From contig DASRDU010000075.1 of the NCBI GenBank assembly GCA_035652435.1, positions 1 through 64,000 on the forward strand: a stretch of DNA of 64,000 bases, written 5' to 3'. Every line of letters begins with the position of its first letter. Within the stretch, counting starts at the first letter, position 1. Made by a program: the position numbers and the translations under genes. Source of the DNA: DASRDU01 sp035652435. Lineage in GTDB: Bacteria > Acidobacteriota > Blastocatellia > RBC074. Shown here piece after piece: positions 1 to 8,676 of this stretch. The notes below the pieces were generated by a model. That model searched no databases, was not told where the DNA came from, and saw only the letters and a list, made by a program, of their open reading frames with translations.

Positions 1-68
1 CCTTTGATGGCCTCCAGCGCGATCTTCGCTTTGAGATCAGCGCTCCAGGTTTTCCGCTGCTTCTTCAT
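1..68 (-). CDS. IS3-family transposase OrfA, N-terminal fragment
   Basis: The reading frame starts at an ATG at 68 and runs leftward off the window, giving 22 complete codons. The peptide MKKQRKTWSADLKAKIALEA matches the very conserved N-terminus of IS3-family OrfA proteins (KKRRKYSAEFKAKVALEAIKG-type), the start of the helix-turn-helix domain that binds the terminal repeats. A perfect GGAGG lies just upstream (revcomp of 74-78). In this family OrfA is normally fused to the DDE integrase OrfB by a programmed -1 frameshift, which cannot be checked here. Partial at the window edge. Confidence 0.85.
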   Translation of the reverse strand, partial: MKKQRKTWSADLKAKIALEAIK

Positions 69-133
69 TTGTTCCTCCGGGGTGGGCAGCAGCGATTTTA
101 CATCTTAAACCGTGGTCTGAAATTCGGGGTACA
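1..133 (-). mobile_element. End of an IS3-family insertion sequence (partial)
   Basis: The first ~133 bases look like the upstream end of an IS3-type element running off the window. They hold the start of an OrfA-like transposase with a strong ribosome binding site, preceded by about 65 non-coding bases. Read on the minus strand, this leader begins 5'-TGTACCCCGAATTTCAGACC, the kind of TG-start terminal repeat usual in the family. The outer boundary is placed at about 133 by inference only, because the partner repeat lies outside the window. The neighbouring gene ends exactly at this boundary. Confidence 0.55.
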
Positions 134-604
134 TCATAACCAGACGGTCATCATCCCGCTCATTGCTTCAAACCTTAACTCAATTCCGGGATGCTCATTG
201 AGGATGATTTCATTCTCGCCCAGCATTTTGATCGTCGCTTGTTTCTTCAACGAAGACTTCAGTGTCTCAATTCCCACTCTGAGCCTTTCCGGAGTCGCTT
301 CTGCAGATGGCAGGTCAACATAGGTGATCTGGTAACTTCCATCCATTGTGTTAACCCTGAATGAATGGTAGTTGGCTTCCCCGGACGGGGTACTCATCTT
401 CCCGGATTGTTCCTCAGGTTTAACCGGGAAAAGTACTGAGAAATGACCCTCGGCGGAAACAAACTCTTTCCAGTCAGACAGGGAATATTTTGGTGCCGGC
501 GCGGGCGGGGGAGGTGGCGGTTCATCCTGGGCATTAACTGAAACACGGCAGAGTACCGCCAGCAAAATCAGGCAAAAAGCCGTCACAAGGTCTTTCATAA
601 TCAC
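134..604 (-). CDS. Secreted protein of unknown function, probably C-terminally truncated
   Basis: A 156-residue protein. An N-terminal hydrophobic signal peptide (about residues 5-25, cleavage near VNA-QDE) is followed by a run of Pro/Ala, then a mixed alpha/beta region (WKEFVSAEGHFSVLFPVKP...) resembling small secreted acidobacterial proteins of the PsbP/DUF1795 type. That likeness is from memory and weak. Relatives usually continue past the point where this one stops, with a further beta-strand and helix after the ELRFE segment. Here the frame ends in TGA directly at the presumed IS boundary, so truncation by the insertion is likely. It follows gmhA by 17 bases on the same strand, so the two are probably co-transcribed. 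Confidence 0.6.
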   Translation of the reverse strand: MIMKDLVTAFCLILLAVLCRVSVNAQDEPPPPPPAPAPKYSLSDWKEFVSAEGHFSVLFPVKPEEQSGKMSTPSGEANYHSFRVNTMDGSYQITYVDLPSAEATPERLRVGIETLKSSLKKQATIKMLGENEIILNEHPGIELRFEAMSGMMTVWL

Positions 605-621
605 TTCCGAACCGGGGCACT

Positions 622-1284
622 TTACTGTGGGAACATCGCATCCTCGATCAACTGGCAGAGGATATGGCCGACCTCGATGTGGACTTCCTGAACCCGCGGG
701 GTGTTGCGCGTGGGCACGATGAGCGGCAGGTCAACCAGTGACGCGGCGCGCCCGCCTTCGTCGCCGCCGAGCAGCCCGATGGTGCCGATCCCCATGCGGC
801 GCGCCTGCCGGATACCCTCGACCACGTTCGGCGAATTGCCGCTCGTTGAAATGCCGAGCGCGACATCCCCGGCGCGACCGAGCGCGGCGATCTGTCTGGA
901 AAAAACATACTGGAAGGAGCTGTCGTTGCTGATCGCGGTCAGCAGTGAGGTGTCAGTGGTCAGCGCAATCGCGGGCAGCGCCGGGCGGTTGCGGTCCATC
1001 TTGAAGGCCAGTTCCGCCGCGATGTGCTGGGCGTCAGCCGCCGAGCCGCCGTTGCCGAAGATCAGCAGCTTGCCGCCCGCGCGCATTGACTGGATGATCA
1101 TCCGCGCGGCGCGGGCGATCTCGGGCGCGGCGAAGCCGAAGAAGCGGCACTTGACGTCGAAGCTTTCGGTGACCATCTCGTTGATGCGCTCTTCGAAGTC
1201 GTCCCCGAGGCCCTCCGCCTCGTGCTGCGGGTGCTGAGGCTCGACGGGCGGAAGCAGCCTGGGTTTCATCATCGGTGTACTCAT
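622..1284 (-). CDS. gmhA: Phosphoheptose isomerase (SIS domain)
   Basis: GmhA converts sedoheptulose 7-phosphate to D-glycero-D-manno-heptose 7-phosphate, the first step toward ADP- or GDP-heptose for LPS core and other surface glycans; it is cytoplasmic. The 220 residues include a ~35-residue N-terminal extension, then a SIS fold with the phosphate loops FGNGGSAADAQH (76-87) and STSGNSPNV (146-154). Candidate catalytic/metal residues are His87, Glu91, Gln199 and His207; the 8-residue spacing of the last two matches Gln172/His180 of the E. coli enzyme. An AGGAGA lies upstream. The gene starts 16 bases after the M48/FHA gene, so they form an operon with the short secreted protein. No other heptose genes are in the window. 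Confidence 0.9.
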   Translation of the reverse strand: MSTPMMKPRLLPPVEPQHPQHEAEGLGDDFEERINEMVTESFDVKCRFFGFAAPEIARAARMIIQSMRAGGKLLIFGNGGSAADAQHIAAELAFKMDRNRPALPAIALTTDTSLLTAISNDSSFQYVFSRQIAALGRAGDVALGISTSGNSPNVVEGIRQARRMGIGTIGLLGGDEGGRAASLVDLPLIVPTRNTPRVQEVHIEVGHILCQLIEDAMFPQ

Positions 1285-1300
1285 ATCCGTGGGCTTTCTC

Positions 1301-2689
1301 CTAAGCGCGGGGCTGGTTAATGGGTTGATCCTGAATCACGAAAGTAAATTCATGTTTGCCGATGCGCAGGTGGTCGCCCGGCTTGATCCTCGCCGAAATC
1401 ACAATCCGGCTGCCGTTGAGCCAGACGCCATTGCGGCTCCCCTTGTCAAGCAGCATGAAGCCCTCGCCTTCGCGCACGATCTCGGCGTGGTAACGGCTGG
1501 CCCGGTCACTGTCCACGACGATGTCGTTATCGAGATTGCGCCCGATGCGGGTCTGGCGGCGGCGCAGGATGTGGGGGGCGTTCGTGCCGACTGAAAGCAG
1601 CAGCAGGCGCGGGTCAGGCGAATTGTCGTTTTCTTCATCCGGCAAGGTGTCGGGCGCGTTCGCCGCAGCTTTCACCTGATCCACCTCGACCGTTGTGGCG
1701 GTGGTTTTGTTGCCGGCGGGAACGGGGCTCACTGCCGCATCAGCGCCAACGACCCGATTGGCCAGCGGGGTGGTCTGCTGGGCTTTGACCCGGAACGGGC
1801 CGGTGTTGATGTAGTTCTGCGGCAGGTCGTTGAGAATCTGCGTGTGCCTGCGTTCCTCCTGCGTCACCGAAGTGAAGTCGGCAGACAGGGCAAAGCGGAC
1901 GAGCCGCCGCACCCGTTCGGTCAGGTAAGGCTGATCGGCAATGATGTCAGTCACAAGCCCGCCGACGTTGCGCACTTCATTGATCTGCCCGAGGAATTCG
2001 CGGATGTCGAGTTGCTGAAACAGGCTGATGCCGACGCCGTAACGCAGCATTCCAGTGACCGCCGTGGTCAGTGAAGCGCAGGCGATGAATCCGGCGCGGT
2101 CGGCGGTGTATTCGGCCCGATTGATCCAGTCGCCGAAAATGACGCTGTTGAGCAGCTTGCCGATCACCGGGACTTCGGAGCCGACCGGTTTGAGCATCGT
2201 CCGCAGCCACGTGTGACCGGCCTGGATGTGGCCGATCTCGCGCCCGATGAAAAATTGCAGGTTGTCCTTCGGCATCTGGTCAACCATCGAGGACGTGATC
2301 ACGATCAGCGTCCGCCTGAGAAATCCCAGCGGGTAAATCTGCTGCTCGGAGGAACGCCGGACATAGACCGGGACCAGCGGGGCGCACAAACGCTCGGCGG
2401 CAACGGTGGCCAGTCCGTACAGCTCCGGGAACTGCCGCGGGCTGACGCGCACCATCGTGCCGATGACCGAGCGCTGCTGCACGACGACCGTGACGATGTA
2501 AACGATGAGCGCCGCCACGGTGACTATCAGGATCTGCATCGCCCGCGTCGAGCTGCTCGGGAAGAAGCGCACGGCCAGCGCGTACAGCACCGCGATAATG
2601 ACGAACGTCAGCACGAGCGACAATACCTCGCCCGGATAGCGGTAATCGCGCAATCTGATCTGTCTTCCCGGAATCACACTGCCTGTCAT
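1301..2689 (-). CDS. M48-like membrane protein fused to an FHA domain
   Basis: A 462-residue protein from ATG 2689, chosen because AGGGG sits 7 bases upstream; an ATG at 2725 overlaps a TATAAT box and is unlikely to be used. Two membrane segments lie at about 22-43 and 50-72. An M48-type metalloprotease-like domain follows, with REIGH at 150-154, a further His159, and a downstream Glu193/Asp197 (AEYTADRAG). The first zinc histidine of HExxH is replaced by Arg150, so proteolysis is doubtful. After a variable linker, residues ~368-455 form a forkhead-associated domain (RIGRNLDND, SRYHAEI, SRNGVWLNG), which binds phosphothreonine. It probably links phospho-signalling to a membrane function; no substrate can be named. 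Confidence 0.8.
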   Translation of the reverse strand: MTGSVIPGRQIRLRDYRYPGEVLSLVLTFVIIAVLYALAVRFFPSSSTRAMQILIVTVAALIVYIVTVVVQQRSVIGTMVRVSPRQFPELYGLATVAAERLCAPLVPVYVRRSSEQQIYPLGFLRRTLIVITSSMVDQMPKDNLQFFIGREIGHIQAGHTWLRTMLKPVGSEVPVIGKLLNSVIFGDWINRAEYTADRAGFIACASLTTAVTGMLRYGVGISLFQQLDIREFLGQINEVRNVGGLVTDIIADQPYLTERVRRLVRFALSADFTSVTQEERRHTQILNDLPQNYINTGPFRVKAQQTTPLANRVVGADAAVSPVPAGNKTTATTVEVDQVKAAANAPDTLPDEENDNSPDPRLLLLSVGTNAPHILRRRQTRIGRNLDNDIVVDSDRASRYHAEIVREGEGFMLLDKGSRNGVWLNGSRIVISARIKPGDHLRIGKHEFTFVIQDQPINQPRA

Positions 2690-2723
2690 CGAAAATCCCC
2701 TGAACTGTCGGAAATGCGCTGGC

Positions 2724-2729
2724 ATTATA
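2724..2729 (-). promoter_or_regulatory. Candidate -10 box of the M48/FHA-gmhA operon
   Basis: A perfect TATAAT on the minus strand, about 35 bases before the chosen start at 2689, giving a leader of about 28 bases with AGGGG in it. No good -35 is seen at 16-18 bases. Its overlap with the alternative ATG at 2725 argues against that longer start. Confidence 0.45.
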
Positions 2730-2925
2730 GCAAAAGGCCCGCGGCGGGCCAGAGCTTTATTCCGCCTTTTACCGCGGTCATTGCCTTAGCCCCATTCGGC
2801 GCATATGATCTTCCCGGGTCGTTCCGAAGTGGCGCGGTTCGCCGAATCGTGCCGGGTCAATCAAAAATTATTAGCGTGAGCAGGCGTGATTCGCCGAATC
2901 GCGCCCTGTCCGTCAGGAGAAGCGC

Positions 2926-3978
<1,053 letters not shown>

Positions 3979-3998
3979 GGCCCTCCGGGGTCAAAGTT

Positions 3999-4346
3999 AT
4001 GAAAGTTCAGCTTCGGAAAATCGCGCATGCCCGCTCCGGCGACAAAGGCGACACGGCCAACATCGGGCTGATCGCACTCAGGCCGGAGTATTACCCGATC
4101 CTCGTCAGGGAAGTCACCGCCGAGCGCGTCAAGCGTCATTTCGCCGGGATCTGCAAAGGCGAAGTCGAACGCTACGAACTGCCCAATCTGGGCGCGCTCA
4201 ACTTCCTGTTGCACCACAGCCTTGGCGGCGGCGGCACGGTGTCACTCAAAACCGACGCTCAGGGTAAAACTCTGAGCGCGGCGCTGCTGCGGATGGAGAT
4301 TGAGGTGGAGGAAAAGGCCGGGCAGGAAATAAAAAGTGCCGAGTAA
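3999..4346 (+). CDS. AtuA-related small protein
   Basis: A 115-residue protein resembling the C-terminal domain of AtuA/DUF1446 acyclic-terpene utilisation proteins, which also occurs as a free-standing small subunit. The typical N-terminal motif IAHARSGDKGDTANIGLIA is at about 7-25, and the Gly-rich LGGGGTVSLKTDAQGKTL at about 75-92. In other bacteria the domain lies beside acyl-CoA carboxylase or hydratase genes. Here it follows a secreted MBL protein, so context does not define its substrate. Start ATG 3999. Function uncertain; family assignment fairly secure. Confidence 0.75.
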   Translation: MKVQLRKIAHARSGDKGDTANIGLIALRPEYYPILVREVTAERVKRHFAGICKGEVERYELPNLGALNFLLHHSLGGGGTVSLKTDAQGKTLSAALLRMEIEVEEKAGQEIKSAE

Positions 4347-4395
4347 AAAGCTCCCCTCTCACTCGGCACCTTTCGGCTTTTCACTTTCAGCTTTT

Positions 4396-5577
4396 TTACT
4401 TCTGACGATCCCTGGCTCTGGCCGGGGCGGGCTGCGCTTCCGGCGTAATCATTGCCGCGTTGCCGCTGCTCAGGACTTCCGAGGCGTGCGCAGCCTCAGC
4501 CGCCGCGCCATCAGCCTCGACGACCAGCGCGCCGCCGGCTTCCTTCGAGAAGACCAGCTTGCCGATTTCGGGCGAGTAATCCACGATCAGCAGATCGCCC
4601 ATCCCCACCTGATCGGTCGCCACCAGATTCGAGAGCGGGAAGACGAGGAAGCGTTCGATGGCTCGCTTCAGATGGCGCGCGCCGTATTTGAAGTCAATGC
4701 CCTCGTCGAGCAGGAACTGCTTCGCGGCGTCCGTGCATCTGAAGATAAACTTATCACCCGAACCGCGCGTGATGCGCTCCTGCACGGCGCCCAGTTCGAT
4801 TTCGAGAATCTCACGCAGGTGCGAATCGCGCAGGCTGCGGAAGACGACCACCTTGTCAATGCGGTTCATGAACTCGGGCGAGAATTTACGCCGCGCCGCG
4901 TCGAGCGCCGTCCGATAAATCTTCTGATCAACCTCGTTGTCAATCATGCCCGGCTTCGGCGCGAAGCCCATCCCGCCGGAGATCATGTCGCTCATCTCGC
5001 GCGCGCCGAGGTTGGAGGTCAGGATGACGATTGAACTCGAAAAATCCACGCGGCGGTTGTCGCCGAGCGTGAGCGTCGCCTTGTCGAGGATGCCGAGCAG
5101 CAGCTGCCAGAGCGCATCCGACGCCTTCTCAATCTCGTCGAACAACACCAGCGACAGCTTCAGCGTTTCGTTGTGCGAGCGGTCGAGGTTTTCCTGCGTC
5201 AGCATCGGCGAGGTTTCGCGGTGGCCGAGGTAACCCGGGGGCGAGCCGATCAGTTTGGCAATTTCGTGCGAGTGCTGGAATTCGGCACAGTCAATCTTGG
5301 TGACCAGATTGGGGTCACCGAACAGGACTTCGGAGGCGGCTTCGACGACGCGCGTCTTGCCCGAGCCGGTCGGCCCGAGGAAAAGCAGCGTCCCTACGGG
5401 GCGGCCCGGATGTGCCAACCCGGCCAGATAAATCTGGTAGATGTTCGTCAGCCGCCGCACCGCGCGCTCCTGCCCGACGATGCGCGCCATCAGCTTGTCT
5501 TCGAACTCCTGAGCCGCCGGGCTTTTGAGATCAGGATTGAGATATGCTGCTGTTTTTTGTCCGATCTGATTTGCCAT
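4396..5577 (-). CDS. Single-domain Clp/Hsp100-type AAA+ ATPase
   Basis: A 393-residue AAA+ protein equivalent to the second ATPase module of ClpB/ClpA plus its C-terminal small domain. Walker A GPTGSGKT is at 68-75, the pore-loop motif GYLG at 114-117, Walker B LVLFDE at 142-147, and sensor 2 in YGARHLKRAIER. There is no Clp N-domain and no first ATPase domain, so it is not ClpA, ClpB or ClpC; ClpX is excluded by the missing zinc finger and the ClpB-like small domain. The C-terminal ~45 residues are Ala-rich and disordered. It may remodel specific partners. A GGAGG sits just before the ATG. It converges on the AtuA-like gene and has no obvious operon partner. Confidence 0.8.
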   Translation of the reverse strand: MANQIGQKTAAYLNPDLKSPAAQEFEDKLMARIVGQERAVRRLTNIYQIYLAGLAHPGRPVGTLLFLGPTGSGKTRVVEAASEVLFGDPNLVTKIDCAEFQHSHEIAKLIGSPPGYLGHRETSPMLTQENLDRSHNETLKLSLVLFDEIEKASDALWQLLLGILDKATLTLGDNRRVDFSSSIVILTSNLGAREMSDMISGGMGFAPKPGMIDNEVDQKIYRTALDAARRKFSPEFMNRIDKVVVFRSLRDSHLREILEIELGAVQERITRGSGDKFIFRCTDAAKQFLLDEGIDFKYGARHLKRAIERFLVFPLSNLVATDQVGMGDLLIVDYSPEIGKLVFSKEAGGALVVEADGAAAEAAHASEVLSSGNAAMITPEAQPAPARARDRQK

Positions 5578-5990
5578 GAGCTTCGCCTCCTAATTGCCCC
5601 GTGACGATAACCGCTCTGCCAGAATTGCCCACAGCCGGAAACCTGCTGCTGTGCAGTATTATCAATACCAAAAGACCCTGCCTTCCAGGTTCTCCCGGTA
5701 TCTTTCACGAATGCGGCCAATTAGATTGTCAAAGTTCGCGTCCGGTTGTCCTGATTGCTGCAAGCGCGCCCGCCGCTTACCGTCCTACAATCCAAACCGG
5801 ATATTCCCGGTGTTCGTCCTCCCGGCGAGCGCCAGTTCAGTCAATCTGACTCTGCTTCTGCCTCGATGGCCTCTCCCCCCTTGGGCATCAGGGTTTCAAT
5901 CCGCCTGCGTGACGGATCATAACCTAATCAATTCACAGCTTTCAACGAACCATTCTGTCAATAATCCGGCGCGCGCCGGTCGCCATCACT
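5578..5990. other. Intergenic region without recognisable gene
   Basis: A 413-base gap between the AAA+ ATPase start and the YdjM-like gene end. It must carry the promoter of the ATPase: a minus-strand TTGACA is present (revcomp of 5727-5732), but no matching -10 is seen at 16-18 bases. Frames crossing the region lack ribosome binding sites and recognisable domains. No tRNA or strong terminator hairpin was found by eye. Confidence 0.5.
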
Positions 5991-6554
5991 TTACCCCGTT
6001 TCGGGTTTTATCGTCAGTCTCCCCCACACTTGGCAGATCATTATGATGGCCAGCGAAGGAATCCAGACCCAGCCCAGTTCATTCACCAGCACGGCGACCC
6101 CGCGGGCGGTGAAGAATGACGCCCCGATGGGCGAAACCTGAATCGGCGTCCACGGAAAGAAGTATCGCGTGTTGTCAAACGGGGCGAAAAAGGCTACGCC
6201 CAGCCCTCCGTTGGTCAATGCGTCGAGACAGGCATGCGAAATCGTGACCACGAAAAAGTAAAAAATCAGCGTGGCTCTTCTAATGCCCGGCATCTGCCCT
6301 TTGAAACAGACGGCCACGACGACCCAACTGAGCAGCAAAGCAACCAGCATGGAATGCGACAATCCCCGATGCCCCAGCACATCGCCGTACCGAATCCCGA
6401 ACGCAAATCCGATGACATCCATATCCGGCAAAGCCGCGCACAGGGCCGTCAGTATCCAGAAACGCGCCGGAATGTCGGCGACACGTGCAGGCAGCGTCGT
6501 GAATGCTGACCCCATTGAGACGGCAAAAACGGCGTGCGAAAAAACAGTCGGCAT
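5991..6554 (-). CDS. YdjM-like membrane-bound metal-dependent hydrolase family protein
   Basis: A 187-residue integral membrane protein of the YdjM/DUF457 family ('inner-membrane metal-dependent hydrolase'). Seen: an N-terminal MPTVFSHAVFAV motif, LPDMDVIGF, HRGLSHSM, a conserved SHACLDALTNGG block, and at least four hydrophobic segments. The His/Asp residues in these blocks are the presumed metal ligands. The start is placed at ATG 6554 because family members begin with this MPT-x-x-H motif. An upstream ATG at 6647 overlaps the larC stop (ATGA) and could give a 218-residue form by translational coupling. Biochemical activity of the family is poorly defined. Confidence 0.78.
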   Translation of the reverse strand: MPTVFSHAVFAVSMGSAFTTLPARVADIPARFWILTALCAALPDMDVIGFAFGIRYGDVLGHRGLSHSMLVALLLSWVVVAVCFKGQMPGIRRATLIFYFFVVTISHACLDALTNGGLGVAFFAPFDNTRYFFPWTPIQVSPIGASFFTARGVAVLVNELGWVWIPSLAIIMICQVWGRLTIKPETG

Positions 6555-6643
6555 AAAGGAATTCTGAATGCTGAAGTCGGCAGCCGGGCACTGGTAAGAA
6601 CTCCTGTCACCTTCTGCGCCGCCTGAACACAACCACAACCGAT

Positions 6644-7930
6644 TCATCCCTGCGCTCTCAGGCCATATGCCGTCAGCGCCGCCATCTGCACTTCACGCAC
6701 GGCAACGCGATGAAGTTGCGCCGCCGCGTGACAGTCGTCAAACTCCGGCGCGTAATTGATCACGCGGCCGTCCTGCGCGTGAGCGACTTTGATCCTGACC
6801 GGGCCGTAAGCGGTTTCGACTGTCACGTGCTGACGCCTGAGTATTTCCCGATGTTCATCGCGGTAACGCACGCCGAGCGTTGTGGTCTCACGAAAAATCA
6901 GATCGGTCATCCGCGCGCGGTCTCCCGACTTACAGAGCAGAGTCAGCAGCACCCCGGGACGGTTCTTTTTCATCTGCACCGGCGTGTAAAAGATGTCGAG
7001 CGCGCCCGCCGCCAATGCCTGCTCCATCAGATGGCCGAAGACCTGAGCGTTGAGATCGTCAATGTTCGCTTCGATCACCGTCACCGTTGTCGGCGTCGCG
7101 TCGGCATCCGCTTCCGGCTCGCCAATCACCGCGCGCAGCACGTTCGGGAACTTCGGATATTTGCGGGTGCCAGCGCCATAGCCGATCCGTTCGACTCGCA
7201 TCATTGGCAATGGCCCATATTCCGCCGCCAGAGTCGAGATGATTGCCGCGCCGGTCGGCGTCACCAGTTCGCCTTTGATTTCGCCTGAATAAATCGGCAC
7301 GCCGCGCAGCAGCTCAGCCGTAGCCGGCCCGGGCACCGGATAAGTTCCATGCGCGCAGTCGAACGTGCCCGAACCGACGTGGAGTGGCGAGGAGATGATT
7401 TGCTCGATGCCCAGAGCCTCCAGCGCGACGCATGCGCCTGTGATGTCAATGATGGAATCAATCGCGCCTACTTCGTGAAAGTAGACGTCTTCCACCGGGA
7501 TGCCGTGAATTTTCGCTTCCGCCTCGCCGATGCGCTGAAAAATCGTCAGGGCGCGCCCTTTGACCTGAGCGCTCAGAGTCGAAGCTTCGATCAGGCGTTT
7601 GATTTCACTGAGCGGACGGTGGGCGTGATCGTGGCCGTGATGCCCTGTGTGTTCGTTATGCTCGCGGTGATGGTGATGCTCGTGCGTGTGTGAGTGTTCG
7701 TGCGCATGAGTATGGTGATGCGCCGGTGCTTCTTCGTGAAGGTGGACATCGAACTTTGCCGCCGAGATGCCGCTCTGATCCATTCTTTGCAGGCTCAGCT
7801 CGTAGCCACTGACGCCCAGGCACGACAGCGCGCGCTTCAGCAGATCGAAATCGAGCCCGCAATCCAGCAGCGCGCCGATGAACATGTCGCCGCTCGCGCC
7901 CGCAAAACAGTCAAGATAAAGTGTCCGCAT
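6644..7930 (-). CDS. larC: Nickel-pincer cofactor biosynthesis protein LarC
   Basis: LarC is the CTP-dependent nickel cyclometallase that inserts Ni into the pincer nucleotide of lactate racemase and related LarA enzymes. The 428-residue protein has the family start LYLDCFAGASGDMFIGALLD and contains both LarC1 and LarC2 parts in one frame; in Lactobacillus plantarum they are joined by a programmed frameshift. Residues ~63-104 form a very His-rich segment (more than 20 His) expected to hold or buffer nickel. LarB, LarE and LarA are not in the window. The stop overlaps a possible start of the YdjM-like gene by ATGA. The L,D-transpeptidase gene ends 19 bases upstream. Confidence 0.92.
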   Translation of the reverse strand: MRTLYLDCFAGASGDMFIGALLDCGLDFDLLKRALSCLGVSGYELSLQRMDQSGISAAKFDVHLHEEAPAHHHTHAHEHSHTHEHHHHREHNEHTGHHGHDHAHRPLSEIKRLIEASTLSAQVKGRALTIFQRIGEAEAKIHGIPVEDVYFHEVGAIDSIIDITGACVALEALGIEQIISSPLHVGSGTFDCAHGTYPVPGPATAELLRGVPIYSGEIKGELVTPTGAAIISTLAAEYGPLPMMRVERIGYGAGTRKYPKFPNVLRAVIGEPEADADATPTTVTVIEANIDDLNAQVFGHLMEQALAAGALDIFYTPVQMKKNRPGVLLTLLCKSGDRARMTDLIFRETTTLGVRYRDEHREILRRQHVTVETAYGPVRIKVAHAQDGRVINYAPEFDDCHAAAQLHRVAVREVQMAALTAYGLRAQG

Positions 7931-7949
7931 AAATCATCGCCTCGGCCCG

Positions 7950-8621
7950 TCACGGCAGAATTTTCACTTGCGTCTTCACCGGAACCGTGTCGAAGAGTTC
8001 TTTGATGTCCTCATTCTCCAGCGCGACACAGCCGAGTGTCCAGTCGCGGATCAGGCCGAACGCTTTGCCCGCGCCGCCGCCGTGAATAAAGATGTCGCCG
8101 CCGAGCTTTGTATTCTGCGGCGGTTTGTCATAGTTCCTGATCGCGTTCACGACGGCCCTGTGCTGCTCAGCCGTAATCAGTCCGTTCTTTAACCCCTCGT
8201 CGGCATCAGTGATGTTTGGGTAACTCAGGCCGAGCGAGAGGTAGTAGTTACTCTTCGGGTTTTTGTGCGTGATGTAGTAATCGCCCTCGGGCGTCGCGCC
8301 GTCGCCCTGTCTCTTCTTCGTGCCCGCCGGGTTGTTGCCGAGCGCGATCTGATAAGTCTTGCGCAGTCGCCCCCTGCCGCCGTGGATTTCGTAAAGGTAA
8401 AGCTTCCGCTCGCCCTTCTTCACCAGGATGCGAAAACCCTCCGGCTGTTTCCCGTCATGCTCTCCGTGCGATTCATTCATCTCCGCTGAACCATTTGCCT
8501 GTGGCCCTTTCTGACTCTGTTTCTGCGGCGGGGCGGGCGCTGAAGCGACCTGCTGCCCGCATCCGCTGGCGGCGACCGCCACCAGCATGATCGTCAGTGT
8601 GCCCGAAAGAGCTGCTTTCAT
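7950..8621 (-). CDS. L,D-transpeptidase lipoprotein (YkuD domain)
   Basis: A 223-residue predicted lipoprotein. From ATG 8621 the signal peptide ends in the lipobox ASGC with Cys21, followed by a Gln/Pro/Ala-rich linker and a YkuD catalytic domain (from about residue 75). The active-site motif is complete: HGGG with His180 and TLGCVAL with Cys198. YkuD enzymes make 3-3 peptidoglycan crosslinks or attach proteins to peptidoglycan, though some family members have other roles. The longer frame from 8717 is rejected: it runs into hemY and lacks a signal sequence at its start. It fits an envelope-focused neighbourhood. Confidence 0.85.
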   Translation of the reverse strand: MKAALSGTLTIMLVAVAASGCGQQVASAPAPPQKQSQKGPQANGSAEMNESHGEHDGKQPEGFRILVKKGERKLYLYEIHGGRGRLRKTYQIALGNNPAGTKKRQGDGATPEGDYYITHKNPKSNYYLSLGLSYPNITDADEGLKNGLITAEQHRAVVNAIRNYDKPPQNTKLGGDIFIHGGGAGKAFGLIRDWTLGCVALENEDIKELFDTVPVKTQVKILP

Positions 8622-8676
8622 TATCTGACACGCCTCACTTTTTCCGCCGACTCGGACCACCCGAGGGCCGAATACA

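Noticed and set aside
2838..2901. Direct repeat TTCGCCGAATCG (2838-2849 and 2890-2901) before the MBL gene
   Set aside because: Two copies 52 bases apart without symmetry or a clear promoter relation. Too weak to call an operator.
4396..5577. ClpX or ClpB as the name for the AAA+ protein
   Set aside because: It has no ClpX zinc finger, no Clp N-domain and only one ATPase module, so only a general Clp/Hsp100-type label is justified.
5594..6046. 150-codon plus-strand frame in the gap right of the AAA+ ATPase
   Set aside because: Composition is Pro/Ser/Arg-rich without domain features, it has no good ribosome binding site, and it runs into the YdjM-like gene on the opposite strand.
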